Below are positions 18,001 to 26,004 of a stretch of 64,000 nt of DNA, in pieces. Position 1 is the stretch's first letter. Each line of letters begins with the position of its first letter. Location of the stretch: the NCBI GenBank assembly GCA_028821605.1, contig JAPPFM010000049.1, forward strand, positions 114,555 through 178,554. Direction: 5' to 3'. Below the pieces are notes generated by a model. The model was not told the origin of the DNA. It searched no databases and was given only the letters and a program-made list of their open reading frames with translations. Source of the stretch: Candidatus Poribacteria bacterium (GTDB lineage Bacteria > Poribacteria > WGA-4E > WGA-3G). Both the position numbers and the translations under genes were made by a program.

Positions 18001-18686
18001 GTTACGCGACACAAGGAAATGCAACGGGTGTTGCATTCACAGGGGAACGTGCTTATCTATTGGACAGTGCTGTCGGCGTTGCTGTGCTTGATGTGACTGA
18101 ACCGAATGATCCGAGTTTGGAGGACGTATACGAGAATGATGCACTCCCAATTGATGTAAAAGTAGGGGGTAACTATCTCTATCTACTCGATAGTGATAGC
18201 ATCCAAGTTATTGACACACGTACGTTGACAGTTACCTCTCATTTTCGTGAACTCCGGTTTCCATTTGAATTGAAGTTGGTAGGGAGTGCCCTCTATGTTG
18301 CGGATCTCTATCAACTCCGTATTTTTCGTGTGCATCCAGAGGGTTACTCACTTGCGGTGGAGGAACCTACGCAATCTGAGTGGACACCGACTGCTGTCAA
18401 ATCTACGTTAGTCAACCGTTTAAGTCAAAATTTTCCGAACCCATTTAACCCAGAAACATGGATTCCCTATCAACTTGCCTCAGATGTGAACGTGTCACTT
18501 CATATCTATGATGCTCAAGGGCGGCGTATCTATTTTAAAGCACTCGGCTACCGCAAAGTCGGTTCGCACACTGCTTATTGGGATGGTCGCAATACTGCAG
18601 GTGAATCTGTCGCGAGTGGGATATATTTCTATTCGCTTCAAGCGGAGACGTTCCATGCGACCCGAAAAATGCTTATTCGGAGGTGA
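15096..18686 (+). CDS. Secreted HExxH metallopeptidase with LVIVD-like repeats and FlgD-like sorting domain
   Basis: 1196 residues. Signal peptide 1-20. Zinc peptidase domain about 60-330: HEFAH at about 187-191 followed 17-18 residues on by a Glu-Glu pair in WLEEGTASFVEW, a gluzincin-like arrangement; the preceding LMHDV and GYFAP segments fit secreted peptidases of this type. From about 510 to 1060 a chain of short beta repeats (GLEIFTL, GVQVIDT, GLFILD, GLHIINV, GIQTIDV, GLHVFDI, GVAVLDV), each like an LVIVD blade, probably a propeller for binding. The C-terminal domain from about 1110 has NFPNPFNPETWIPYQL and ends TRKMLIRR, as in the proteins at 3834 and 5839. Likely exported by the same route and acting outside the cell. 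No clear ribosome-binding site is seen. Confidence 0.88.
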   Translation: MKFLISINLIFALAIGFVSADQWLCGTPLLHQQHLGQHPPEEVAAAPAAPVQIGHVERFFIHIPETEVTATCIAKSEHLYVYVDNSVRELFTDADAVAVAREFDTRIYPSVRKWMGTEWKPGLDRDNRITLLMHDVGLNNSGADYGGYFAPVDQVPTAPNSNRREMLYMDVFQFRERSRHTFHSSLAHEFAHLINWFQNGGTTDQRWLEEGTASFVEWAVYGTVHNIFVDGYLANPSVSLAYANTRDTYYGGTFMLMLYLYEQYGGPELIRGIIETDALGEHAINAALAGDGKDVQFPEVFLNWGLANWVNTQAQNRRLGYSDLRDRKVSAVVPRVFNYPSEANNIPIDQWSAHYIVFKNLPETLDISVVGSGSGNLYATTLYLPPNGHPAVTPVPFDTKNRGLIRRDRLQRNGEIVLMVTADTSQTLRYIADVPAANNNVEGVIDAPRQRVPDAVPDAVTYALGNLTQPSAARVNLTPGTQLEPVTQIHLASDYTDVEIGGPNASYLYAASNWGLEIFTLAEPTRPVRMGEIATPGRARSVAVADDTAYVADSAAGVQVIDTSVPTNPSLLKTLGGFTNAHRVRVADDKLYVLDNERGMLVFNLADVHNARIPQPRRFFRTAGRPLNVTIHDDVVYFSDDRHGLFILDPSPFGNFVVRSITPILAAAHEIEKTRNVAHAYVASGNLIVLDITDAQNPEEDFRLNTPGLATGIQFHDDTVYLTDQQTGLHIINVRNPQQPRRISTQSTFSNATDVVLEGTLAYIADGKGGIQTIDVGEAESPKWLHRYASGGTAYGLDVVEAVEGEPTVYVANGTDGLKTLEFTTPYQGSVTKKLSLSENGVVSDNQFDAVSCTKVRVQNGHGFLAAETGMFVVNLALNTVVAHIPTAASVSDIALHAGYAYLCAESLIVVDSRVPHQSRIVSRRDMRGSAYRVVVDADSPARAYIAALEGGLHVFDITAPTIPRLIGSYATQGNATGVAFTGERAYLLDSAVGVAVLDVTEPNDPSLEDVYENDALPIDVKVGGNYLYLLDSDSIQVIDTRTLTVTSHFRELRFPFELKLVGSALYVADLYQLRIFRVHPEGYSLAVEEPTQSEWTPTAVKSTLVNRLSQNFPNPFNPETWIPYQLASDVNVSLHIYDAQGRRIYFKALGYRKVGSHTAYWDGRNTAGESVASGIYFYSLQAETFHATRKMLIRR

Positions 18687-18889
18687 ATTTTTCGATCCTG
18701 GCTTCGGGTGATTTTTGGAATACGAAGAATCTCTCTAATCTTCTGAAGTCTGATTCAAAAAACAACCGAATGGAGAAAATTTTGTAACGCAAATGGACAA
18801 AAAACGTTGAAGTAGTTAACCCAATATTGTCCAACAGATTATGCTCGATTTTAATATTTATGTGAGAGATTTGCAAGGAGAAGGATAAC
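18687..18889. other. Short intergenic region
   Basis: About 200 bases between the metallopeptidase gene and the next start. AT-rich; I see only the ribosome-binding site AAGGAGAAGG just before 18890. Confidence 0.4.
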
Positions 18890-20527
18890 ATGTCTACGAA
18901 CAGCGTAACGGGTAGTTTCCAAGATATTGAGGTATCGTTTAGTGTTGCCGATGGTCACGCGTTTATAAGTGTCCGAAATCTGATTGATGCTGAAAGACAA
19001 GTGCGTGTGATGTATCAGAAATTAGCCGTGAGTGGACTCGCCAATTGGAAACAGTTTCAGTTAACCAACACACCTGTCTCGTTTCGTCTTCCAACGGAGA
19101 TACTTGAAGCATATCGCTTGACTTTTTTTGTTGATAAGGCAGAACCTATTTCTGCGCGTCTTGAAAAAATATTAGCGGAATTGGATACTCTCAAAGCTAT
19201 ATCACCGGTAGGGAATTCAGTAGAAGGTCTCCCACCTCTGCCTGATATATCTCTCTCAGAGAACCGCGACGTTAATAAATATACCACTCTCAAGTCCAAG
19301 GTCGCAACAGCACAACAGGTTGAGGAAATCGTAGTTCCACGTACGCCTGAGCGAATAGAGAGAAATGAACAGGAGTCTGAAGAAAAATCCGTTTCCATGC
19401 CCGCCACACCCGAAATATCGGCGGTTCAAACTGTCGAACCCGATGTTCCTGAAGAATCCATCCTGCAACCGGAATTGCCGGTTGCGCAGGAAAGTGAACA
19501 AGAGGCTGAAGAAGAATCCGCTCCGATGCCCACCACACCCGAAATACCGACGGTTCAGAACATAAAACCTACGGTGTATAATGTAAACGCTAACTTGGAG
19601 TTTAAAATCAGGGTTCCATCTCTTCCAGCAAGTGCACTTGCAGAACGAAAGAAATTGCAGATAGCTGCGATGGAAGAACATGCTTCTTCTGGTGTCCGGA
19701 ATACATCTTCAAAACGGACAGAGAAGGGAATCTTTGGGCAGCTCGTCCAGGTATTGGGACTTTCTGCCGGTGGAATACGCGGTAAAGCTTATTATCAAGA
19801 AAAAGGCGAAGCCATTCAGAACGAATTTCAAGACCAACTCGCTAAGTTGGAGAGAGATTACAACGAGGGATATGGACTCAACCTTGCTGACTGGGGAGAT
19901 CCAGAGACGCTCTGTGAAGAGGAAACCGCTGTTTTGCTCCTCAACCTCATGGTAAATGAGGTGAAAGACTGGCAGAAAGAGGTCGGACGTGCTACACCTG
20001 AAAGGGAAGAGTTTGTTCAAACGCTCAATGGAATTGATGCGCGGCTCAGACAGACGCTCAAGCAGACACGCGGTATTTCTACACCTTCTCCAACACTCTT
20101 CCCAGATCTCCTTGCCGAGAGCCAGCGCGATTTAGAGAAAATTCAGAGTGAGTGTGATGCTTATCTCCAACGTTTCACAAAGAAATTGATTGAGCAGGAG
20201 AAGAAGCACGCCGTAAAGATTGAGGTACTTATCTTTAAAAAGTTCCTCATCGAGTTTGTCCGCGATTTTCTTTTTGTTGAGGTCGCGAAGAGCCTGCCAG
20301 GAAACGAGTTGCCCCAACGCCTTACTTGGTTCTTAGATCTCGTTGATTCTGAAGTAATACCAATTGAAGTTGGGGAAACGAAGGTATCGCCGAATCATCA
20401 TAAGGTAAAAGGCGCGTGCATTAGTGAATTTGAGCCCGGAACCATTGTTGAAGTCGTCACACCGGGATTGCAGTCCAAAGATGGAAAACGGGTTAGCCAC
20501 ATGGCTGTTGTCATTGAAGCGGAGTAA
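18890..20527 (+). CDS. Unrecognised protein with acidic repeat linker, coiled coil and GrpE-like C-terminus
   Basis: 545 residues with a strong AAGGAGAAGG site. The N-terminal 100 residues are beta-rich (SFSVADGHAFISVRNL) and unlike a family I know. Residues about 155-230 are an acidic, proline-rich linker containing a near-repeat (ESEEKSVSMPATPEI... and EAEEESAPMPTTPEI...). The second half is helical and charged and likely coiled coil. The last 60 residues (IPIEVGETKVSPNHHKVKG, then FEPGTIVEVVTPGL and MAVVIEAE) resemble the beta domain of the DnaK exchange factor GrpE. No signal peptide, so cytosolic. A DnaK co-chaperone-like role is possible but rests on this tail alone. The next gene starts three bases after the stop, so they are cotranscribed. 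Confidence 0.65.
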   Translation: MSTNSVTGSFQDIEVSFSVADGHAFISVRNLIDAERQVRVMYQKLAVSGLANWKQFQLTNTPVSFRLPTEILEAYRLTFFVDKAEPISARLEKILAELDTLKAISPVGNSVEGLPPLPDISLSENRDVNKYTTLKSKVATAQQVEEIVVPRTPERIERNEQESEEKSVSMPATPEISAVQTVEPDVPEESILQPELPVAQESEQEAEEESAPMPTTPEIPTVQNIKPTVYNVNANLEFKIRVPSLPASALAERKKLQIAAMEEHASSGVRNTSSKRTEKGIFGQLVQVLGLSAGGIRGKAYYQEKGEAIQNEFQDQLAKLERDYNEGYGLNLADWGDPETLCEEETAVLLLNLMVNEVKDWQKEVGRATPEREEFVQTLNGIDARLRQTLKQTRGISTPSPTLFPDLLAESQRDLEKIQSECDAYLQRFTKKLIEQEKKHAVKIEVLIFKKFLIEFVRDFLFVEVAKSLPGNELPQRLTWFLDLVDSEVIPIEVGETKVSPNHHKVKGACISEFEPGTIVEVVTPGLQSKDGKRVSHMAVVIEAE

Positions 20528-20530
20528 AAA

Positions 20531-21541
20531 ATGATGAGTGAAGGCTTGATTCAGAAGATCGCACAGATACCACAAGTGGACCTCGGTCATTTCCCAACGC
20601 CACTTGAAGAATGCCCTCGACTTTCCGAAGCACTCGGCGGACCGCGCATCTTTATGAAACGCGAGGATTGCTCGGGCTTGGCATTTGGTGGAAACAAGGT
20701 ACGACAGCTTACCTTTACGCTTGGTGATGCTATTGCCCAAGGTGCTGATACAATTATACAGGGCGCGGCTTCGCAATCCAATCACTGTCGACAAGCTGCT
20801 GCCGCCTCCGGTAAACTTGGACTTAACTGCTATTTGCGCCTCGCCCGGGACCACAAAAGTATTATCCAGGGCAATCTGCTTTTAGATAATATTGCAGGCG
20901 CGGATATTGAGATTGTTGATGTCCCGTTCGGACCTGAGTTAGATGTGGTGAAGTACGAACTCGCGGAAAAACTAAAGACGCAAGGGCTGAAACCTTATGT
21001 TCTCGCAGCGCCGCGTTCGACTGCACTTGCCGCCGTTGCTTTTACGTGGTGTATTGCTGAAATTGCACAACAGCAACAGCAGCTGGGTATTGATGCGGAT
21101 TGGATTTATACCGCTTCCGTAGGTGGTACACAGGCTGGACTTGTCCTCGGCACTAAAACACTTGGGTTGAAGATGAAACCATTTGGTATTGCTCCAATCG
21201 TTTGGGAAGGTAAATTTGATCGGCTACGCGGTGCTGCGAATAATGCCGCCGAACTTTTGGAATTAGATATCCAAGTCACCGACGCAGATATTCAGAACAC
21301 AGATGATTACATTGGAGAAGCTTACGGCTACCTTACACCAGAGTGTATTGCTGCCCTCAAACTCGTTGCCAAAACGGAAGGTATCTTCCTTGATCCGGTC
21401 TATACCGCTAAGGCGATGGCGTGCCTCATCGACCATATCCAACAGGGCAAGTTCGGGCGCGACGAAACCGTCATCTTTCTTCACACAGGCGGCACCCCCG
21501 CACTCTTTGCCTATCAAGAAGAATTGGTTGCCAGTCTATAG
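20531..21541 (+). CDS. D-cysteine desulfhydrase / ACC deaminase family PLP enzyme
   Basis: 336 residues, start ATG with GGAG six bases upstream. Fold-type II PLP enzyme: FPTPLEECPRLSEALG head, Lys in FGGNKVRQL as the Schiff-base residue, ASQSNHCRQAAAAS as the substrate/PLP-phosphate loop, GGTQAGLVLG glycine-rich loop, and HTGGTPALFAY at the end as in D-cysteine desulfhydrase and ACC deaminase. Predicted to release ammonia and either pyruvate plus sulfide or 2-oxobutyrate; which one cannot be told. Directly behind the GrpE-like-tailed gene. Confidence 0.88.
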   Translation: MMSEGLIQKIAQIPQVDLGHFPTPLEECPRLSEALGGPRIFMKREDCSGLAFGGNKVRQLTFTLGDAIAQGADTIIQGAASQSNHCRQAAAASGKLGLNCYLRLARDHKSIIQGNLLLDNIAGADIEIVDVPFGPELDVVKYELAEKLKTQGLKPYVLAAPRSTALAAVAFTWCIAEIAQQQQQLGIDADWIYTASVGGTQAGLVLGTKTLGLKMKPFGIAPIVWEGKFDRLRGAANNAAELLELDIQVTDADIQNTDDYIGEAYGYLTPECIAALKLVAKTEGIFLDPVYTAKAMACLIDHIQQGKFGRDETVIFLHTGGTPALFAYQEELVASL

Positions 21542-21690
21542 GCTTAATCTCCCGATCCATATCTCGTTGCGTCAGTGCCACAGACGCGAATCTGACGCGA
21601 TACCATCTAAACACTTCCGACTTCTGATTAACTTTTCTTTCCCACTTTTTCCAGACATGCTATCATTCTACTATAGTTTAGATACTTTAG

Positions 21691-21805
21691 GACTTACGTA
21701 AATTGAGTAGATATGGAATATTTTTACGTAAAAAGCAGTAATTTCGTTGTATTTAACCCCCCAAATCCCCTTATCAGGGGGACTTTAAGAGAAAATGCGT
21801 AAGTC
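21691..21805. mobile_element. MITE-like element, TIR GACTTACG(T/C)A
   Basis: GACTTACGTA at 21691-21700 is mirrored by TGCGTAAGTC at 21796-21805. Inside are a perfect palindrome TTTTTACGTAAAAA (21721-21734) and a CCCCT/AGGGG hairpin (21767-21780). About 115 bp, no gene: a non-autonomous element. The same end motif GGACTTACGCA stands alone near 7678. Confidence 0.6.
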
Positions 21806-21854
21806 ATATACTTTTAAGAAGTCCAAAGGTTTGGGCTAGAAACGTTCTTGTGTA

Positions 21855-21875
21855 GCGTAGGCTGTTAGCCTGCGC
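21855..21875. repeat. GC-rich hairpin
   Basis: GCGTAGGCT / AGCCTGCGC, nine pairs (one G-T), triloop GTT. Confidence 0.75.
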
Positions 21876-21954
21876 CATAATGAGCAAAATCTAACAGATG
21901 ATGCCACAAACGCAACGATAACACACATCTCTCAGGAACCCAAGCAAATTAACC

Positions 21955-22002
21955 GGTACAAGTCGTTAAATATACGAAATGTTAATTGGCACAAGTCGTA
22001 AG
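21955..22002 (+). promoter_or_regulatory. Direct repeat ACAAGTCGT ahead of a promoter
   Basis: GGTACAAGTCGTTAA (21955-21969) and GGCACAAGTCGTAAG (21988-22002) lie 33 bases apart; the second overlaps the promoter spacer, as an operator pair would. Confidence 0.4.
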
Positions 22003-22014
22003 CTACAGTAAAAT
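21986..22014 (+). promoter_or_regulatory. Predicted sigma70-type promoter
   Basis: TTGGCA, 17-base spacer, TAAAAT, 25 bases before the start at 22040. Confidence 0.5.
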
Positions 22015-22039
22015 TTATCCAAAATGCAGGAGAATAAAG

Positions 22040-24718
22040 ATGAAAAATGTCATATTTCTTTTGATTGTAGGTTTTTTGCTCGCTACTGTTACATACACAC
22101 ATGCAGAACCTTTTACTTACCACTGGGAAATAGATGAGACCCCTTCTGGATCTGAAACAGTATCGATTATACAACCCATCAAAGTAACACTTTTTGATAA
22201 CCCCGTTCAAATAAGTTCTACTACCGCTTCACTGCAATTAAGACAGCAATACGGCATTCACTTATCGGATCAGTGGAAATCTGACCTTGCTCAGTTGTTA
22301 CTATCAGCGTTCGAGTCTGTTCCTCAGTATTGGTATCACCAAGAAAACGATCGAAGTTACTGGACTTTAACAGATAACCATATCCATAACGATATTATGT
22401 TTTTAGATATACGCGGGATTAAAATAGTTGTTATATCTGCCCACGCTTTCGATTATGCAGAACAAAGATTAGCAGAAATTGATGGCATAAAAGGTAGGTT
22501 TTTCTCCAGAAGGCTCCATCGTGCAGTTGTTCGCTATATTACTGATAATGGGGCAGATAGACGGACTGTTGATTATATTCTTAGGGAGCGATATGCCGTT
22601 AGTGTAAATCCACCTGGCTATGAAGAACTTACAAAAAACACAACCGCCGAACATGCTGGCAGGTTTATGCCATTTAAGAATGATGAGTTGATGGAACTTA
22701 TCTCAATGCTGGAAGAGTATCCTACGGGTATGCTGAAAACGCCTGGATTGAACTATATTATCCGAAGATTAGATGGACTACCGCACCTGTTGTACCCACA
22801 AGCTGCTGCCGTGGCTTGGCCAACAGCAGGTTACATAGAGTTCATGGAAAGTGCGTTTAAAGGTGGCGACTCAGACGGTATCCACAGACTTATTCTCCAT
22901 GAGAAAGCGCATTTTCTATGGCACTATCTTTTCGACGAGCAACTTAAGCAGGACTGGATCGAACTCGGCGGCTGGAAGCAGGACGGAGACGACTGGTATA
23001 CTACGAAGCAAACAGAATTTGTATCTGCCTATGCTCACGGTGAGAATCCAAATGAAGATATGGCGGAAAGCATTAGTCACTACATTGTTAGACCCGACAA
23101 ACTCCGTTCTCGATCGCCTGCTAAATACGAATTTATCCAGAATCGAATTATGCACGGAACGCGCTATATTTCTCGTATTCGAGAGGATCTAACATTTGAA
23201 GTCTATAATCTTTATCCAGATTATGTCTACCCCGGTCAGATCATACAAGTTGATATACGGGTAGACGGCGAACCTGAAGAGGATAAATTGCTTACAGTTG
23301 AGATAAAGATACATGGCGAAAGCGAATTTGATACAGCGAGAAGTCTATATGTTAGGCTTTTCCCAATAGAAAGCACGCAAAATGTTTTCTTTGATATGCG
23401 GCTTAACGCGATAGACGAAAACGGCAATCAGATATCCGAAAGTCATATATGCCGAGGGCAGCGCACAGTATCTAAATATGCTAAAAACGGATACTGGTCG
23501 CCAGAAAACATTTCACTTGAAGATAAAAACGATCAAGAAAGGCATCAGAATAAGCGCACATTTGGCTGGCAATGCTACATTAATAATCCGCTTGAAGATT
23601 TGGACCCGCCCGAGTATGTCAAAAACTCTATGGAACTTTCCCTATCCGAAAGGTTCACAGGTAAGGCGGAGCGTTACCAAGTTATCACAGCAACATGGGA
23701 TGTTAAAGAAAAATCTGGAATAAATCATGTCTGCGGGAATATAAATGATGAATTTGTAGAAACATATTCGCGCCATGGAACTTTTAACTATGGGAACTAT
23801 AATCCTACTACAGGGAAAGTAAGCATTGATTTTGAGGTGCCAGATTACATGCCGAGCGGTCGATATGAAATGAATCGTATCTGTATGCGAGATGTCGCAT
23901 ATAATGGTATCAATGTTTTCTTTACTAACGAACCAGATGGCAACCCATCAGATAATTATCATCATTTGGACGAAACGCCTAAATCAATTGTAGTCAAAAC
24001 CACAAATCCAGATTTGCAACCACCTGTACTTGATGTAAATAGAATAACTGTATCAGCAGTGCCTACAGTGCCCGAAGCACCTAACGGGGAAACGACTGTC
24101 GATATTTCCTTCTTTATCAAGGATAACATTAGTGGGTATCGGATAAGCGGAATGTATTTGCGAGACCCTCATGGGTCAATGCATCATTTCTGGCATTATC
24201 ATAGCGGGCGTGGGGAAATGTATCCATCAGATGATCCAACTATCTATAAAGAATACCTTCAGCGGATTATCTTACCAGTAGGTAGTATACCAGGAACTTG
24301 GGGACTTGCTGAAATGACTTTGTTCGATAGAGCGGAAAACTTCTCCAAATACGACTTCACAGAGATCGTTAGATTTGAAATAGGCGACACCCTCGCAGCC
24401 CCTCAGTTAGTGGCTGAGTTACCCCAGATTACGCAACTAATGCCGAACTATCCAAATCCATTTAATCCAGAAACATGGATACCTTATCAGTTAGCAAAGG
24501 GTTCGGAGATTAGTATATCTATTTATGCTGCCGATGGACAATTGGTTCGGGACCTGAACTTAGGGTATCAACCTACAGGCGTTTACGAATCTCGAAGTCG
24601 TGCTGCGTATTGGGATGGTAGAAATGGACTCGGTGAACCAGTCGCAAGTGGTGTTTATTTCTATACACTCACTGCAAAAGATTTCACTGATACTCGCAAG
24701 ATGCTGATTCTGAAATAG
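22040..24718 (+). CDS. Secreted HExxH metalloprotein with FlgD-like sorting domain
   Basis: 892 residues from ATG 22040, chosen for GCAGGAGAA upstream and the signal peptide MKNVIFLLIVGFLLATVTY. HEKAH at 287-291 in LILHEKAHFLWHYLF, with a downstream PNEDMAESISHY segment whose Glu/Asp residues could be the third zinc ligand, as in lethal-factor-like (ATLF) peptidases. Residues 390-780 are beta-rich, Ig-like segments (LYPDYVYPGQIIQVDI and so on). The C-terminal 95 residues carry NYPNPFNPETWIPYQL and end TRKMLILK. Expected to be exported, peptidase or peptidase-like, anchored or released through the sorting domain. Family not named with certainty. Confidence 0.85.
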   Translation: MKNVIFLLIVGFLLATVTYTHAEPFTYHWEIDETPSGSETVSIIQPIKVTLFDNPVQISSTTASLQLRQQYGIHLSDQWKSDLAQLLLSAFESVPQYWYHQENDRSYWTLTDNHIHNDIMFLDIRGIKIVVISAHAFDYAEQRLAEIDGIKGRFFSRRLHRAVVRYITDNGADRRTVDYILRERYAVSVNPPGYEELTKNTTAEHAGRFMPFKNDELMELISMLEEYPTGMLKTPGLNYIIRRLDGLPHLLYPQAAAVAWPTAGYIEFMESAFKGGDSDGIHRLILHEKAHFLWHYLFDEQLKQDWIELGGWKQDGDDWYTTKQTEFVSAYAHGENPNEDMAESISHYIVRPDKLRSRSPAKYEFIQNRIMHGTRYISRIREDLTFEVYNLYPDYVYPGQIIQVDIRVDGEPEEDKLLTVEIKIHGESEFDTARSLYVRLFPIESTQNVFFDMRLNAIDENGNQISESHICRGQRTVSKYAKNGYWSPENISLEDKNDQERHQNKRTFGWQCYINNPLEDLDPPEYVKNSMELSLSERFTGKAERYQVITATWDVKEKSGINHVCGNINDEFVETYSRHGTFNYGNYNPTTGKVSIDFEVPDYMPSGRYEMNRICMRDVAYNGINVFFTNEPDGNPSDNYHHLDETPKSIVVKTTNPDLQPPVLDVNRITVSAVPTVPEAPNGETTVDISFFIKDNISGYRISGMYLRDPHGSMHHFWHYHSGRGEMYPSDDPTIYKEYLQRIILPVGSIPGTWGLAEMTLFDRAENFSKYDFTEIVRFEIGDTLAAPQLVAELPQITQLMPNYPNPFNPETWIPYQLAKGSEISISIYAADGQLVRDLNLGYQPTGVYESRSRAAYWDGRNGLGEPVASGVYFYTLTAKDFTDTRKMLILK

Positions 24719-24765
24719 TATCAAATGACCATATTGCGGTGTAAACGTCCGTAAATTGCTATCCT

Positions 24766-25392
24766 TTGTTTGTTGCGGTACACTTCGCACCACTCCGCCG
24801 CTTGGTTTTCGAGGAAATGGGTTTTGAAGGGATGTATAAAGCCAGTAAGGACTATCTCCAACCAGTCCTCAAACAGACAGCAATAGCACTCCCCTTACTT
24901 TTAGCATTGGATGAATCAAAGCGATCCGCGTTACTTGTGGCAGCGGTCTACTTTATCCTCTATTTCCTATCGTCTTTCGCTTCTCGGAATTCTCACCAGA
25001 TCTCAGATTGGCGGGGTGGAGATGAAGAGGCTGCACGCTTCATGTGGTGGATAGATTTGGCACTCTTTGCCTTGTTAATTCCGGCACTCTGGTTCAATTG
25101 GTATCCCGCGATAATCGTGCTTTTCGTCGGACTGGCAATCCTTCAGAATTTCTGGCGACCCGGGTTGATTAGCCGTTTCAACGCGCAGTCCACACCTGAG
25201 ATGAGTGCGACGATTTTATCTATTGAGGCGCAGTCGAAATCGTTAGCAACGATCATCCTCGCACCATTGCTTGGGTGGTTGGTGGACACAGTTGGTAACT
25301 TCTCGCTGGTCGGTATCGTCGGTACATGCATTGCAATAACGATTTTGCTTGCATACCGCGGTGAATTGGAAGCACGCCCCGTATCGGTGTAA
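24766..25392 (+). pseudogene. MFS transporter remnant (C-terminal half)
   Basis: Encodes about 208 residues matching the second half of a major facilitator transporter: several membrane segments (ALLVAAVYFILYFLSSFAS, WWIDLALFALLIPALWF, AIIVLFVGLAILQNF) and the family-like stretch WRPGLISRFNAQSTPEMSAT followed by ILSIEAQSKSL. The N-terminal half is missing, and only 47 bases separate it from the previous gene, so a deletion removed the first six helices. The first possible start is a TTG; an ATG at 24817 has GAGG close by. Probably not functional as a transporter. Confidence 0.75.
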
Positions 25393-25642
25393 ACTCCAGA
25401 GACATTCAGTTTTTCATCCTTTACGCCAGACCAGTAGGTGTGGTTTTGCGGTGTACTCGCCCAAATGCGACCTGCATTCCAACCGCACCGGATTGCAAAA
25501 AAAGATGCGAAACCGGATAACCTCTTAAAACTGGATGGCTCTGCGTAAATCCCAAATTGGCTTGCCAAGAATAATATTACTTGTTATACTATTACCATAC
25601 TATAGTTTGGACAATTTTCCACAGATTTTCGTATGATAGATT

Positions 25643-25719
25643 TCTATACAGATACCGCCCCTACGGGGCTTTAGACCTTGGGAGAACGGTCTCTATACAG
25701 ATACCGCCCCTACGGGGCT
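25643..25719. repeat. Two 28-bp direct repeats with GCCCC hairpins
   Basis: Identical copies at 25643-25670 and 25692-25719 (49 bases apart), each containing the small hairpin GCCCC-TAC-GGGGC. They lie within the MITE. Confidence 0.85.
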
Positions 25720-25856
25720 GCAGCTATTCGTAGATGAGATGCTTTTTCGACGAGTTAGGTACTCGTGAAAACTCATAGAAAAATACTAAAAGATTTCAAC
25801 ATTGTGCGTCCAACAAACTTATGGTAAAGTTGACCCTTATTTGGTGATTAGAGGAA

Positions 25857-25877
25857 GGCGAGGATACAATCCTCGCC
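25857..25877. repeat. GC-rich hairpin inside the MITE
   Basis: GGCGAGGAT, loop ACA, ATCCTCGCC; related to the hairpin at 7718-7746. Confidence 0.75.
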
Positions 25878-26004
25878 AGCGGTGGTGAGTGTTTCCTTTC
25901 CTGAAGACCTGTTTACGTATTTCAAACTTTACTATAAATTGTCCAAACTTTAGTATTACCATACTAACCTGTGCAGACAACTGAGGAATTGGTAGCAGAT
26001 TGGG

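Larger units (their letters stand above)
21542..22039. other. Intergenic region with MITE-like element and hairpin
   Basis: No gene seen. Contains a MITE-like element (21691-21805), a GC hairpin (21855-21875), a direct repeat and a promoter for the next gene. Confidence 0.6.
25590..25963. mobile_element. 354-bp MITE with 10-bp target duplication
   Basis: The element 25600-25953 begins CTATAGTTTGGACAATTT and its other end, read inward, is CTAAAGTTTGGACAATTT (17 of 18 match). TATTACCATA occurs directly outside both ends (25590-25599 and 25954-25963), a perfect 10-bp target-site duplication. No transposase is encoded. Inside are two 28-bp direct repeats and a GGCGAGGAT / ATCCTCGCC hairpin. It sits 41 bases upstream of the HicB gene. 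Confidence 0.85.
25393..26004. other. Intergenic region largely filled by a MITE
   Basis: No convincing gene. 25600-25953 is a transposon-like element; the left 200 bases may hold another decayed minus-strand frame. Confidence 0.6.

Noticed and set aside
25143..25568. Minus-strand open frame of 141 codons
   Set aside because: Its second half is antisense to the MFS remnant; the first ~60 codons could be another decayed gene, but I cannot support it.
25643..25719. Two-repeat mini CRISPR
   Set aside because: Only two copies, 49 bases apart, each with its own GCCCC hairpin, inside a MITE; no cas genes.
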